Below are positions 18,858 to 28,516 of a stretch of 64,000 bases of DNA, piece by piece. The translations under genes and the position numbers were made by a program. The DNA comes from G963662905 sp963676725 (GTDB lineage Bacteria; Bacteroidota; Bacteroidia; Bacteroidales; WRLA01). Positions within the stretch are counted from its first letter, which is position 1, and each line of letters starts with the position of its first letter. The stretch is from positions 2,170,001 through 2,234,000 of the forward strand of contig OY781463.1 in the NCBI GenBank assembly GCA_963676725.1, in the 5' to 3' direction. The notes beneath the pieces were generated by a model that saw only the letters and a program-made list of their open reading frames with translations, had not been told where the DNA came from and ran no database searches.

Positions 18858-20117
18858 ATGAGTAAAAAGAAAATAGTTATCATCGGTGCAGGTTTTGGAG
18901 GGCTAACTCTCGCAAGAACACTGAGGCACAATGATATAGAGACACTCTTGATTGACAAAAACAACTATCATACCTTCCAGCCGCTTTTGTATCAGGTTGC
19001 TACAGGTGGGTTGGAGCCGGATAGTATTGCTTATCCAATCCGAAGAATATTAAGGCGGAGAAAAAATGTGAAGTACCGAATGGCTGATGTCCTAAACATT
19101 GACCCGGCAACATCTACTTTGGAAACATCCATTGGATCCATTGGCTATGATTTTTTGGTTATTGCAACCGGAAGCACCAATAATTTTTTCAATTTCGAGC
19201 CAATTCAGGAGAAACTACTGCCTCTAAAAAGTATTACAGATGCTCTTGATATAAGAAGTTTTGTGATGCAGAATTTAGAAAAGGTACTTACAATTTCCGA
19301 TCTCCAACAACAAGAACAAATAGTTAATGTTTCAATAATTGGAGGCGGTCCGGCAGGAATTGAACTTGCAGGAGCTTTAGCAGAGATGAAAGCAAAATTA
19401 CTTCCCAAAGATTTTCCGGAATTTAATTTCGATAAAATGCACATCTACTTATTTGAAGCAGGCGGAAAATTGCTTGCTAATATGTCAGAAACAGCCTCAT
19501 TGGCTTGTCTGGAATATATGAAGGAGATGAATATTAATGTACTGTTGAATAGCAAGGTAGAAAGCTTTGACGGTAATCTGATTGTTTTGGGAGATAAAAG
19601 GGAATATTACTCCAATACTGTTATCTGGACGGCAGGTGTTCAAGGTGAACTTATCAAAGGCTTAGATAAAGCCGAAATTATTAAGGGTCGTAGGATCAGA
19701 GTAAATGAATTAAATCAGGTGATTCATTATTCAAATATTTATGCAATCGGAGATATTGCCGCTTGCCCAAACGAATTACATCCCTATGGTCTGCCAATGC
19801 TAGCATCGGCTGCGATTCAACAAGGAAAGCATCTCGCAAAAAATTTAGTTTGCATTGCAAAAAATAAAAAAACAATGCCTTTTGTTTTTAAGGATAAAGG
19901 GGTTATGGCAACTATTGGCAGAAATAGGGCCGTTGTGGATTTTCCAAAGTGGAAATTTCATGGAAGATTTGCATGGTTTCTATGGATGAGTGTTCATCTG
20001 ATTGTATTACTGGGCTTTAGAAATAAATTAGTGACCTTAATTGACTGGGTTCAGAATTACTTTAGTTACGATCGCCCATTAGGATTAATCATTAGAAAGT
20101 ATCACAGAAAAACCTAA
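18858..20117 (+). CDS. Type II NADH:quinone oxidoreductase-like flavoprotein
   Basis: 419 aa. The N-terminus KKKIVIIGAGFGGLTLARTL is an FAD-binding GxGxxG motif. It is followed by FQPLLYQVATGGLEPDSIAYPIR, which is characteristic of NDH-2 enzymes, then the ATGSTNNFF motif, a second dinucleotide motif VSIIGGGPAGIELAGALAEM for NADH, and NIYAIGDIAA for FAD. Near the C-terminus, GRFAWFLWMSVHLIVLLGFRNKLVTLIDW is the amphipathic membrane-binding region of the family. It oxidises NADH and passes electrons to quinone without pumping protons. The start follows an AT-rich leader with no clear ribosome binding site. The gene is monocistronic. Confidence 0.92.
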   Translation: MSKKKIVIIGAGFGGLTLARTLRHNDIETLLIDKNNYHTFQPLLYQVATGGLEPDSIAYPIRRILRRRKNVKYRMADVLNIDPATSTLETSIGSIGYDFLVIATGSTNNFFNFEPIQEKLLPLKSITDALDIRSFVMQNLEKVLTISDLQQQEQIVNVSIIGGGPAGIELAGALAEMKAKLLPKDFPEFNFDKMHIYLFEAGGKLLANMSETASLACLEYMKEMNINVLLNSKVESFDGNLIVLGDKREYYSNTVIWTAGVQGELIKGLDKAEIIKGRRIRVNELNQVIHYSNIYAIGDIAACPNELHPYGLPMLASAAIQQGKHLAKNLVCIAKNKKTMPFVFKDKGVMATIGRNRAVVDFPKWKFHGRFAWFLWMSVHLIVLLGFRNKLVTLIDWVQNYFSYDRPLGLIIRKYHRKT

Positions 20118-20592
20118 ATGTATCTCACAAAAGATTGCAATGGAGCGGACTGCAATTCCCAATAAGAGCAAGTGTTTTGATAAGTGGCCAACAACAAGCC
20201 TGAGCAAGCTGTTGTGCAGTGTGCTGTGCATCATTTGTACATTCGCCATCATCATTCTTAGCCTTATAATGCTATAATGCATAAGCATTTGCTTCGAAAC
20301 ACTATTCTCAATTCATTAAAACTTGTTGAAAAATTCCCTACATTTGTTCCCCTTAAATAACTGGATGTATCAATTAATGATGGATATTGTTGGGTAAATA
20401 AGCTTTTGGATTAAAAACTCAAAGCTTATCCCTTAAATTATTTGATGTATAATCTCCGATTGCGGGGCATTATGATCAAATATTTGATTTTGTGTGAAAG
20501 CAGCGCATACGATGCTTCCATACAAACAATAAATTTAGGATCGACAAACAGGAGTTTGTTGGCTTTTGCATAAACATTATTAATTAATCATC
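20118..20592. other. Intergenic region with a small hairpin
   Basis: About 475 bp without a gene. A hairpin with perfect 9-bp arms (ATAAGCTTT/AAAGCTTAT) lies at about 20398-20431, and a smaller one (AATGCATAAGCATT) near 20277-20290. Neither is followed by a clear T-run. The promoter of the methyltransferase gene at 20593 is presumably in the right half. No function is assigned. Confidence 0.5.
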
Positions 20593-21366
20593 ATGAACGA
20601 AGAAAATAAATCCATTCACGAGTTCGATATCAATTTGATTTGTGAATATTTTTCACACTTAGAACGACAAGGACCCGGAAGTCCGGAAGTAACGATTAAG
20701 GCATTGAGCTTTATTGACAACCTAAATCACAACTCCCAAATTATTGACCTTGGCTGCGGAACAGGAGGCCAAACAATGGTACTGGCACAGAACGCGCCAG
20801 GACACATAAGCGGAATTGATTTATTCCCCACTTTTATCGAACTGTTTCGTCATAATGCACAAAAAATGAACCTTCAGGATCGCGTAAAGGGAATAATCGG
20901 TTCTATGGATCAGCTCCCTTTTCAGGATAAAGAATTAGACCTGATTTGGTCGGAAGGCGCAATCTATAATATCGGTTTTGAAAGAGGCCTGAACGAATGG
21001 CGGAAATTTCTGAAAAAAGATGGCTTTATTGCTGTTTCAGAAGCATCCTGGTTTACAGAAAAGCGACCTGCCGAAATCGAAGAATTCTGGATGGATGCGT
21101 ATCCTGAAATTGATACAATTCCCAATAAGCTTGCCCAAATGCAAAAAGCAGGATATATTCCGATTGCAAGTTTTATATTGCCCGAAAATTGCTGGTTAGA
21201 GCATTTCTATACACTGCATATCTCTGCAATGGAAAACTTCCTTAAAAAACATGCCGGCAATAAAACTGCGATTGATTTCATTGCAAATCAAAGGCATGAA
21301 GCTCAACTATACAATAAGTATAAAAAGTATTATGGCTATGCCTTCTTTATCGGCAAGAAAATCTAA
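20593..21366 (+). CDS. Class I SAM-dependent methyltransferase
   Basis: 257 aa, cytoplasmic. Motifs: IIDLGCGTGGQTMVLAQ (motif I), ISGIDLFPTFIELFRHNA (acidic residue binding the ribose), GSMDQLPFQDKELDLIWSEGAIYNIGF (motifs II and IV). The fold and the phrases LIWSEGAIYNIGF and VSEASWFT are typical of a Bacteroidota group of small-molecule methyltransferases. The substrate is not evident. The gene stands alone and is followed by a good terminator hairpin at 21377-21421. Confidence 0.85.
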   Translation: MNEENKSIHEFDINLICEYFSHLERQGPGSPEVTIKALSFIDNLNHNSQIIDLGCGTGGQTMVLAQNAPGHISGIDLFPTFIELFRHNAQKMNLQDRVKGIIGSMDQLPFQDKELDLIWSEGAIYNIGFERGLNEWRKFLKKDGFIAVSEASWFTEKRPAEIEEFWMDAYPEIDTIPNKLAQMQKAGYIPIASFILPENCWLEHFYTLHISAMENFLKKHAGNKTAIDFIANQRHEAQLYNKYKKYYGYAFFIGKKI

Positions 21367-21376
21367 ATATTAAACA

Positions 21377-21421
21377 GAGAAGGATTGCTTCTGATTTTCA
21401 GGGTAATCCTTCTCATTTTTT
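21377..21421 (+). terminator. Rho-independent terminator of the methyltransferase gene
   Basis: Perfect 10-bp inverted arms GAGAAGGATT (21377-21386) and AATCCTTCTC (21405-21414) are followed at once by ATTTTTTCT. The hairpin begins 10 bp after the stop codon of the plus-strand methyltransferase gene. Confidence 0.8.
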
Positions 21422-21599
21422 CTCATATTCAGCTTTCACTTTCGAACAAGAAGGTTGATTGGTATTATGTTTTAAACCTAATAAAAAATACACAAATATT
21501 CGTATAGAAGTATTAATTTCTAATCGATGTTTATAAATTCCTTCGACCATTTCTACCTTAAAGGCCTTGAGAACAGAGATATTCTCATTCTACTACCAT

Positions 21600-23435
21600 T
21601 TATTTTTTGAAGTATTTATGAATCAATTCGAGAAGTTTGTCTTTACTAATCGGTTTAGAGATATAATCGTTACATCCCGCTTCTAATGATTTTTCACTAT
21701 CGCCGGTAAGACCAAAAGCAGTTTGTGCAATAATTATTACTTCTGTGTTAAAGGTGCGAATTTGTTGTGCAGCCTCGTATCCATTCAGATTTGGCATTTG
21801 AATATCCATCAAGATTAAATCTATATCTGAAATCTTACGACAAATTTCCACGGCTTGTTTTCCTGTTTTAGCTTTAAAAACTTCAAGGCTGAATTGCTTG
21901 ACAATCTTTGAAATCAATATTTCTGAAGCCTCATCATCTTCGGCAATAAGAATTTTAAGTTTTCTGATATCATATCCTACATTTTTGTCTGCAGTAAAAT
22001 TTTGAGGCGTAAATTTCTCATCCGAACCATGATCATATGGTAGTGTGAAATAAAACGTTGATCCAACACCCTCTTCACTTTCTACCCAAATATTTCCACC
22101 CAGCATATTGACATATGCTTTAGAAATCGCCAAACCCAATCCTGCCCCTTGCAGCGCCATTTTATCAGAAATATCGGCTTGTATAAACCTCTCGAATATT
22201 GCACTCTTCCGATCTTTTGGAATACCTATACCGGTATCTTTTACATAAAATTCAAGAAAATTATCTTGTCTTGAATATCCTATTTCAATAAAACCACTTT
22301 TTGTATACTTAACGGCATTATTTACAAGATTTGTAAGTATCGCATAAAATTTTTCTCGATCGGTTTTTAGAATAGCCTCATTGGCTGGCAAAGAATCACG
22401 GAACAAAAACTGAATTCCTTTTTTTTCAATCTGTGGCTTAAAGAAGGAATATATAAATTGGATTTGGTTGTTCATATTCGACTCCTGAATACTAATCTCC
22501 ATCTGCCCGGATTCTATTTTCGAAATACTAACAATATTATTGATAATATTGAGCATTCTTTTCCCTCCTTTTTCAATAATCCTGATATATTCCTGCTGCT
22601 CTTCACCACTTAAACCAGGTTCTTTCAATAATTCAGCAAAACCCAGTATCCCATTCATTGGAGTTCTTATTTCGTGGCTCATATTGGCTAAAAAAGCAGA
22701 TTTTAATTTATCCGATTCTTCTGATTTCTGTTTTGCCGCTACTAAATCAACACTACTCATTTTTAATTGATCGATTAAATCTTTTTCGATCAAAAATGAT
22801 TCTTGCAAATGATCTATTAAGAATGAAACCGCCAAAACAATACTCAAATTAAATACTAGCAGATTCACCCCAATAACAATCCATGAATCTATATTAAATT
22901 CAAAAAAATTTGAATGATAGATTATTCCGCTACTTAATACAATAATCAATGAAAAATAAATAATAGTATTAATAATAACCGAAATCAAGCCGCCCCTTTT
23001 ACTGTGAATTAGTGTGATTAAAATAGAAATACATAGAAGAAGGATCATTCCCGGCCCCCTTGTTCCAAGGTAAATCATTAAGGTTGTCGACAAAATATAC
23101 AGGATTATTAAAAACACTATTTTTTTTGTAGCTATGCTCGCGCTTTTATTAAAAAAAATCCAGGCTACAATGATTATGGTTAAGCTATTGATAATAGCAA
23201 TAACAAATTCATTTGTCACAACAGTTATATAAAAACTTGGAATATAGGCAATAAGACCTAGAGGCAACATTATAAGCAATATTGAAATAAAAAGTTTGTC
23301 CCTCAAATATGGTAAACCTTCTTTTTTTGTATTTTTCTCTGAAATATAACGGCTTAGATAATATTTCTCATACTTCGTCCAAAATGCGATCATTTGCTTC
23401 AAAATTTGTATAAATATAATAAAAATACAACACAT
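21600..23435 (-). CDS. Membrane hybrid histidine kinase with receiver domain
   Basis: Up to 611 aa. After a soluble, charged N-terminus there are about six membrane helices (from LFISILLIMLPLGLIAYIPS to WIVIGVNLLVFNLSIVLAVSFLI) with no periplasmic domain, so sensing is probably within the membrane. Then come a coiled linker, HisKA (MSHEIRTPMNGILGFAELL), HATPase (NLVNNAVKYT, DTGIGIP, GAGLGLAI) and a receiver domain (LKILIAEDDEAS, LILMDIQMPNLNGY, QTAFGL, SKPIS). The catalytic and receiver parts are very like those of the kinase at 16.2 kb. The first ATG (23435) is used here; an in-frame ATG at 23393 (MIAFWTKYEK) is also possible. The gene is monocistronic and its signal is unknown. Confidence 0.88.
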   Translation of the reverse strand: MCCIFIIFIQILKQMIAFWTKYEKYYLSRYISEKNTKKEGLPYLRDKLFISILLIMLPLGLIAYIPSFYITVVTNEFVIAIINSLTIIIVAWIFFNKSASIATKKIVFLIILYILSTTLMIYLGTRGPGMILLLCISILITLIHSKRGGLISVIINTIIYFSLIIVLSSGIIYHSNFFEFNIDSWIVIGVNLLVFNLSIVLAVSFLIDHLQESFLIEKDLIDQLKMSSVDLVAAKQKSEESDKLKSAFLANMSHEIRTPMNGILGFAELLKEPGLSGEEQQEYIRIIEKGGKRMLNIINNIVSISKIESGQMEISIQESNMNNQIQFIYSFFKPQIEKKGIQFLFRDSLPANEAILKTDREKFYAILTNLVNNAVKYTKSGFIEIGYSRQDNFLEFYVKDTGIGIPKDRKSAIFERFIQADISDKMALQGAGLGLAISKAYVNMLGGNIWVESEEGVGSTFYFTLPYDHGSDEKFTPQNFTADKNVGYDIRKLKILIAEDDEASEILISKIVKQFSLEVFKAKTGKQAVEICRKISDIDLILMDIQMPNLNGYEAAQQIRTFNTEVIIIAQTAFGLTGDSEKSLEAGCNDYISKPISKDKLLELIHKYFKK

Positions 23436-23497
23436 AGGCCTTTGGAGCTTCTATAATTTTTGTTTCATGGAAATTATACCCCTAATAAAAAAATTTA

Positions 23498-23640
23498 GAG
23501 GTCAGTAGGTAGGCACATATCAAGATGATCTATTGTTAAAAAATGATTACAATTTTCAATAACTTGTTATTAAGTGAATTATATGGATTAGATTTCTCCC
23601 TCCAGCTCTACGCTCTGCTTCGAGCTTTCTGTCGAAATGA
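23498..23640. repeat. Repeat fragments shared with other intergenic regions
   Basis: This spacer between two minus-strand genes contains GAGGTCAGTAGGTA (23498-23511), related to the 18178 and 18707 sequences; TTAGATTTCTCCCTCC (23588-23603), which matches the inner arms of the 35.2-kb element; and a segment at about 23610-23640 whose complement resembles 18579-18610. These appear to be worn copies of repeats scattered through the genome. Confidence 0.5.
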
Positions 23641-23682
23641 ACTGATTTTTGTGGTTTGGTGGCAAAATCAAACTCAGTATTA

Positions 23683-26400
23683 TCAATTTTCAACAACAAT
23701 CAGCTCCCCTCTTAATCGAATATCATTAGATGACGAGCCGATCATAATCCTAAATGCTCCAGGTTCAACGACTCTGTTCATTTTTTCATCAAGCATGCTT
23801 AATAAATCAGGATTTATTTCAAACTGCACTTCTTTTGTTTCGCCTTTCTTAATATGTATCCGGCAAAATCCTTTCAACTCCATTATCGGACGCGCTACAG
23901 AAGCATATAAGTCTTTGATATACAGCTGCACAACTTCGTCACCATCATAATCACCAGTATTTGTAATCTCGAAACGAACAGTAGTATACTCATTTGGAGT
24001 AATTTCATTAGGTTCTATCTGAAGCCTGCCATATGCAAAATGCGTATAACTCAAACCATAACCAAAGGGAAATAAGGGCTTTCCGCTAAGATTTAAATAA
24101 TCATCGCCCCTTCCTGTTGGTTTATGATTATAATACAATGGCAATTGGGATTCATGCATAGGAAATGTTATAGGCAATCTTCCTGCGGGATTATAATCAC
24201 CGAACAATACATCAGCTACAGCGTTGCCACCTTCATCTCCCGGATACCAAATATCCATAATTGCAGGAACCATATTGATCCAATTATTCATTCTAATTGC
24301 ACTACCACCGACGAGCACAACAACACATGGGGTTCCTGTTTCGGCTATCCTTTCAATCATTTCCTCCTGATGGCCCGGTAATGAAAGATATGCCCGATCC
24401 CTGAATTCACCCTCTTCGATCCCACAAACAACAACAGCAACCTCTGTTTTCTTTACAATTTTAAGGGTATTTTGAATTTCTTTTTCCCATTGGTAGTTAA
24501 CACCAATATTCCAAACCAATGAAAACCGGACATTGCCCACAGTTTCGTAAAATTCTATTTTTATGTCGTATTCTCTCCCCTTTTCAAAATAAAAATCCTG
24601 AGCTAACAAACGATAGGTCTGTTTTCGCCAATTGTCTATAATCAGATCGTTATTGATATAGAGTCGATAACCATCATCGCCCTGAATACCAATTTTAAAA
24701 TCACCTGTTTCCGGAGCAATTAATGTACCGGTCCAACGCACCGAATAGCAATCATCCTTGATTTTCTCCGCATCCGGTGAAAACAATGTCCAGCGAAAAT
24801 CAATTTTTGGATCAATTCTCGTTAAGGTCGGTTCACCCTCAAGAGAAGCATTATTAAAGTATTCACCCTTTAATCCGGCTTCTCGCTTCTCATTTTGTTT
24901 CACATAGAGAGATTCCATTGGAATAGGGACAAAATCTATGGCTTCCCTTCCACATCCGGGGGCATAAAGCACTGAACATTGATCCCCTACTTTGTTCTGA
25001 ATTCCTTCTAAAATATTTACAGGATTATTCCCCGGTCCAGAATAACCGCCGGGTCTGGCTTCAACGGCATCAACACCAATAAGGGCGATAGAAGCAATAT
25101 TTTTGTTGAAAGGCAAGATGTTTTGTTCGTTTTTCAGCAAAACGATTGATTCACATGCAGCCTTTTTGGCCAAGCTTCTATTTTCTATAGTCTGATTTTC
25201 TACATTACTTGGATCTATATATGGATTCTCAAACAAGCCCAGATTAAATTTTGCACGCAGCACTCTTCGAACCGCTTCATTTATTGCGGCCTCGTCGATC
25301 ATTCCTGTTTTAAAGGCTTCGTAAAAAAGAGGATAATGATCATAAGATGTTTGAAAAATCACATCCAAACCGCTTTCGATTGATTGTTGCGTAGATTCTG
25401 CGTAATTTTTAGCTGTGAAGTGCAAAACATTTGCCCCACCTGTTGCTCCTGCATCAGAAATTACAAATCCATCAAACCCCCACTCCTTCTTAAGTTTCTC
25501 ATTCAATAGCCAATTATTGGCAGTACAAGGCCTTCCGTCATAGGAATTATAGGAAGTCATTACTGATCCAGCTTTTGCTTTTTGAAAACAGGCTTTAAAT
25601 GCCGGGAAATAGATTTCCTCCATCAATCTCTCATTAAAATGAATGGGGTAGCTATCCCTACCTCCATCGCCAACATTTGCAATAAAATGCTTCGGAGTGG
25701 TAATGATGCCGGTTTTTTCAAATTGCGAAATATAGGAAAGCGCCATTTGGGTCGTTAGAAAGGGATCTTCTCCATAGGTTTCTTCCGTTCTTCCCCAGCG
25801 AACATCGCGTGCAATATTGATTACAGGAGAGAGTATTTGCCTGATTCCTCGTCTTTTAACTTCCTCAGCAATTGCATGGGCAACATCTGCCATGAGTGAT
25901 GTATCCCAGCTAGCAGCAAGACCAATCGCCTGAGGGAAAACCGTTGCACCTTCCCTTACCAGACCATGCAAAGCTTCATCGAAGGGAATAATCGGAATGC
26001 CCAATCTGCTTTCTTCTACAAAATATTTTTGAATATCATTCACCAGTTTGGCGGTTTCTATGGCCGTTCCGCCTCCCGAATAATCGAGCAATTGTTCGGT
26101 TTCATCCCCCGATTTACTTTTTGTTGAAATTTGAAAACCAAATATTCCATGTTTGTATTTCTCTTTACCCTCAGACAAATCACCCGGAATCATAAACAAT
26201 TGCCAGAATTTTTCTTCCAAAGTCATTCTCGATAATAAATCATCTACCCTGTCTTCTATTGCGATTTCAGGGTTTTTATAATCAAGTGAATCTTCCTGTG
26301 TGCACGAAACAAAAGACAGAATTCCGGCAAAAAGAAAGAAAAAAATCACTGAAGCTCTCATTATATGCATCATCATAATCCTCATTTTCAATTGTAACAT
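23683..26400 (-). CDS. Glycoside hydrolase family 3 lipoprotein with PA14 domain
   Basis: About 905 aa. A signal peptide ends in a lipobox (ILSFVSCTQED). The GH3 N-domain follows: FPQAIGLAASWD, RWGRTEETYGEDP, TTPKHFIANVGDGG, and GFVISDAGATGG with the nucleophile Asp at about 316. Within the C-domain a PA14 carbohydrate-binding module is inserted at about residues 500-640 (GLKGEYFNNASLEGEP ... YDIKIEFYETVGNVRFSLVW). Then come EGEFRDRAYLSLPGHQEEMI, with the likely acid/base region, and a fibronectin III-like end (VRFEITNTGDYDGDEVVQLYIKD). The enzyme likely releases beta-linked glucose or xylose. Several in-frame ATGs (26400, 26385, 26361) precede the signal peptide. It lies 7 bp after the GH29 gene in the same operon. 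Confidence 0.9.
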   Translation of the reverse strand: MLQLKMRIMMMHIMRASVIFFFLFAGILSFVSCTQEDSLDYKNPEIAIEDRVDDLLSRMTLEEKFWQLFMIPGDLSEGKEKYKHGIFGFQISTKSKSGDETEQLLDYSGGGTAIETAKLVNDIQKYFVEESRLGIPIIPFDEALHGLVREGATVFPQAIGLAASWDTSLMADVAHAIAEEVKRRGIRQILSPVINIARDVRWGRTEETYGEDPFLTTQMALSYISQFEKTGIITTPKHFIANVGDGGRDSYPIHFNERLMEEIYFPAFKACFQKAKAGSVMTSYNSYDGRPCTANNWLLNEKLKKEWGFDGFVISDAGATGGANVLHFTAKNYAESTQQSIESGLDVIFQTSYDHYPLFYEAFKTGMIDEAAINEAVRRVLRAKFNLGLFENPYIDPSNVENQTIENRSLAKKAACESIVLLKNEQNILPFNKNIASIALIGVDAVEARPGGYSGPGNNPVNILEGIQNKVGDQCSVLYAPGCGREAIDFVPIPMESLYVKQNEKREAGLKGEYFNNASLEGEPTLTRIDPKIDFRWTLFSPDAEKIKDDCYSVRWTGTLIAPETGDFKIGIQGDDGYRLYINNDLIIDNWRKQTYRLLAQDFYFEKGREYDIKIEFYETVGNVRFSLVWNIGVNYQWEKEIQNTLKIVKKTEVAVVVCGIEEGEFRDRAYLSLPGHQEEMIERIAETGTPCVVVLVGGSAIRMNNWINMVPAIMDIWYPGDEGGNAVADVLFGDYNPAGRLPITFPMHESQLPLYYNHKPTGRGDDYLNLSGKPLFPFGYGLSYTHFAYGRLQIEPNEITPNEYTTVRFEITNTGDYDGDEVVQLYIKDLYASVARPIMELKGFCRIHIKKGETKEVQFEINPDLLSMLDEKMNRVVEPGAFRIMIGSSSNDIRLRGELIVVEN

Positions 26401-26407
26401 TCCATTT

Positions 26408-27892
26408 TCAATTATTCAGAAGCTGAGAAACTTTTATTGTCCAAACATAATCTGAAGGGGGATTTTTCTGAACCAAAGCGGGAATAAAAACCTTAAAACC
26501 AGTTTCCACTTCTTCCCACTCGAGGGGTTTACTATATCCCAAAAGGCTCACTTCACCATCTTTTATTGGTTGCTGTGAACGTATTGTGATTTCCGCGGGC
26601 ATGATTGTCTCACCTTCCTCACACAGATAAAAGAAATAGGCGTTTCCGTTTTTTTGTTGGGTCATGCAAATATTTCCCTCTTTATACGGGGGCATCACGC
26701 TACTATTGTAAATGCCTTCTCCGTTGATTTTCATCCATTGGCCAAACTCCTTTAATAAATCATAGGCTCCTTTTTGCCATTCACCTTCGGGGCTTGGCGC
26801 AATATTCAAAAGCAAATTCCCTCCTTTCGCCACAATATCGACAAGGGTTTGGATTCCTTCCCGCCCGCTCATATATTTTGCATCCGGAGTATAAGACCAT
26901 CCACCGCCCGAAATAATGCAGGATTCCCAGGGATAAGGCAAAGCTCTTTCAGGAATTCTATTTTCCGGAGTTAGATAATTTTGGTTTTTCCCATGCACAG
27001 CGCGATCGACAATAATAATTCCGGGCTGTTTCTGCCGGGCTTTGGCAACAAACTCATCGATTTTAATATCCTGATTTACAATCCTATGCTTCAAATAGCC
27101 ATGATCATTCTCTTTAAGTTTTTCTTTATACCAGCTGTCTATAGTGCTTTTAGGCGTTTTGGCCACCCAACCGCCATCCAGCCACATAATATCAATTTGC
27201 CCATAATCCGTTAAAAGTTCCAGCATTTGATTATGCGTAAAATCGACATACTCCTGCCACTTTTCAGGATTCGCTTCAGGTTCATAATTCACATTTCGGT
27301 CGCGGGGTGGATATTTTGGATCCCAATAACTATCAATATGCCAGTCTGGTTTGGAGAAATATGCCCCAATCCACATATTCTTTTCCCGAAAAGCCTTAAA
27401 TACTTCTTTACTTATATTCTTCTTCGGATTGTTCGAGAAAGCACATTCTGGCGATGTTACTTTATAATCCGAATATTTTGAATCAAACATACAAAATCCA
27501 TCATGATGCTTTGTTGTAAAGACAACATATTTCATTCCCGCTTCCTGAGCCGCTTCAGCCCATTTTTCCGGATTAAATAGTTGTGGATTAAAGGTTTTGA
27601 TCAATTCCTCATATTCCTTTTTATAGGTAAAATAATTCTCGGGATCAGAACCCTTTGTCCGCTCGCACCAGCCATATTCCTCGGGACATAAAGACCAAGA
27701 TTCCACAATGCCCCATTGGCTGTATGTTCCCCAATGCATAAGCAGTCCAAATTTAAGATCCTGCCATTGATCAATTTTTTCCAAAACAAGTGGATCCGTT
27801 TCCGGGACATACCGTTCTTCTTCATAGACAGCCTGAGAGAAGCCACTGATTTGAAGACTAATAAAAACTAGGAGTAAAATATTTCTTTTCAT
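26408..27892 (-). CDS. Glycoside hydrolase family 29 (alpha-L-fucosidase)
   Basis: 494 aa with a signal peptide (LLLVFISLQISGFSQ). GH29 features in order: KFGLLMHWGTYSQWG, YVVFTTKHHDGFCMFDS (His129-His130), NMWIGAYFSKPDW, and IDIMWLDGGW with the predicted nucleophile Asp239; GNLLLNIAPSPEGEW closes the catalytic barrel, and a small beta-sandwich follows. It should hydrolyse alpha-L-fucosides in the periplasm or outside the cell. The GH3 gene follows after only 7 bp, so the two enzymes are made together and probably attack one fucose-containing glycan. No sulfatase or SusCD pair is present. A perfect 18-bp palindrome lies about 50 bp upstream. Confidence 0.92.
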   Translation of the reverse strand: MKRNILLLVFISLQISGFSQAVYEEERYVPETDPLVLEKIDQWQDLKFGLLMHWGTYSQWGIVESWSLCPEEYGWCERTKGSDPENYFTYKKEYEELIKTFNPQLFNPEKWAEAAQEAGMKYVVFTTKHHDGFCMFDSKYSDYKVTSPECAFSNNPKKNISKEVFKAFREKNMWIGAYFSKPDWHIDSYWDPKYPPRDRNVNYEPEANPEKWQEYVDFTHNQMLELLTDYGQIDIMWLDGGWVAKTPKSTIDSWYKEKLKENDHGYLKHRIVNQDIKIDEFVAKARQKQPGIIIVDRAVHGKNQNYLTPENRIPERALPYPWESCIISGGGWSYTPDAKYMSGREGIQTLVDIVAKGGNLLLNIAPSPEGEWQKGAYDLLKEFGQWMKINGEGIYNSSVMPPYKEGNICMTQQKNGNAYFFYLCEEGETIMPAEITIRSQQPIKDGEVSLLGYSKPLEWEEVETGFKVFIPALVQKNPPSDYVWTIKVSQLLNN

Positions 27893-27941
27893 CTGATTTT
27901 AGATTGAGAGATACACCAATGCTTTCTTTAAAGGGTTTAAC

Positions 27942-27959
27942 ATGCCAAAATTTTGGCAT
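27942..27959. promoter_or_regulatory. 18-bp perfect palindrome upstream of the GH29/GH3 operon
   Basis: ATGCCAAAATTTTGGCAT is exactly self-complementary and lies about 50 bp upstream of the GH29 start codon, where a repressor or activator could act. An imperfect hairpin (AGCCCTAAA ... TTTAGGCT) lies directly beside it. It may be an operator or part of a transcription-terminating structure for the XRE gene upstream; the sequence does not decide this. Confidence 0.4.
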
Positions 27960-28169
27960 TAAAAAAGCCCTAAAATAACAAATATTTAGGCTTATGGCTG
28001 GTATTTTCTGTTTTTGTGATGGAGCAATTTTTCCACTTTCGGTATAATGCAAAAATTTCGGGAACCCATTTGGAAATGCTCTCAAGCTCTCAGAAACTGT
28101 GTATTACTGAGCCTGAAGCTATCTGCTCCTTTTTATAGAGTGGATGTAATTATTACAGCAGCCTAAGCT

Positions 28170-28469
28170 TTATAGCATTGTAAATCCAAGTCGTTTTCCC
28201 AATCCTTCTTCAAAAATTCTAAATAGTGTAGAAATCTGAATATCAATCTTTCCATTCTCGAGTCTGGATATATAACTTTTCTTTGTTCCGGTCTTTGAAG
28301 CCAAATCCTCTTGGGTCATATAAGCTTCTTTTCTTGCTTCTCGAATCATTTCGCCAATAACAAAAGCCTTTGCATTGACTTCAAATTCGTCTCTTTTCTC
28401 TGCTCCAAGTTTACCATACTTAATATCAAGAAGTTCATCGAATGTTTTTGCATCACTAATTTGTTTCAT
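28170..28469 (-). CDS. XRE-family helix-turn-helix protein, orphan antitoxin-like
   Basis: 99 aa. The C-terminal half is a classic helix-turn-helix: IREARKEAYMTQEDLASKTGTKKSYISRLENGKIDIQISTLFRIFEEGLGKRLGF. The N-terminal part (KTFDELLDIKYGKLGAEKRDEFEVNAKAFVIGEMI) is typical of HigA-type antitoxins that follow a RelE/HigB-like toxin gene. No toxin frame is visible upstream (28517-28692) or downstream. A near-perfect palindrome at 28497-28516, just ahead of the ribosome binding site GGAGAAA, fits autoregulation. It is therefore either a solitary regulator or an antitoxin that has lost its toxin. Confidence 0.8.
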   Translation of the reverse strand: MKQISDAKTFDELLDIKYGKLGAEKRDEFEVNAKAFVIGEMIREARKEAYMTQEDLASKTGTKKSYISRLENGKIDIQISTLFRIFEEGLGKRLGFTML

Positions 28470-28496
28470 AATATTTCTCCTTTCTTATTAGTATAA

Positions 28497-28516
28497 AGTT
28501 AACAAGTTTGTTAACT
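28497..28516. promoter_or_regulatory. Candidate autoregulatory operator of the XRE gene
   Basis: AGTTAACAA and TTGTTAACT form perfect 9-bp inverted arms around a 2-bp centre (GT), placed 28 bp upstream of the XRE start codon and next to its ribosome binding site. XRE antitoxins usually bind such palindromes at their own promoter, so this is the likely binding site. Confidence 0.55.
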
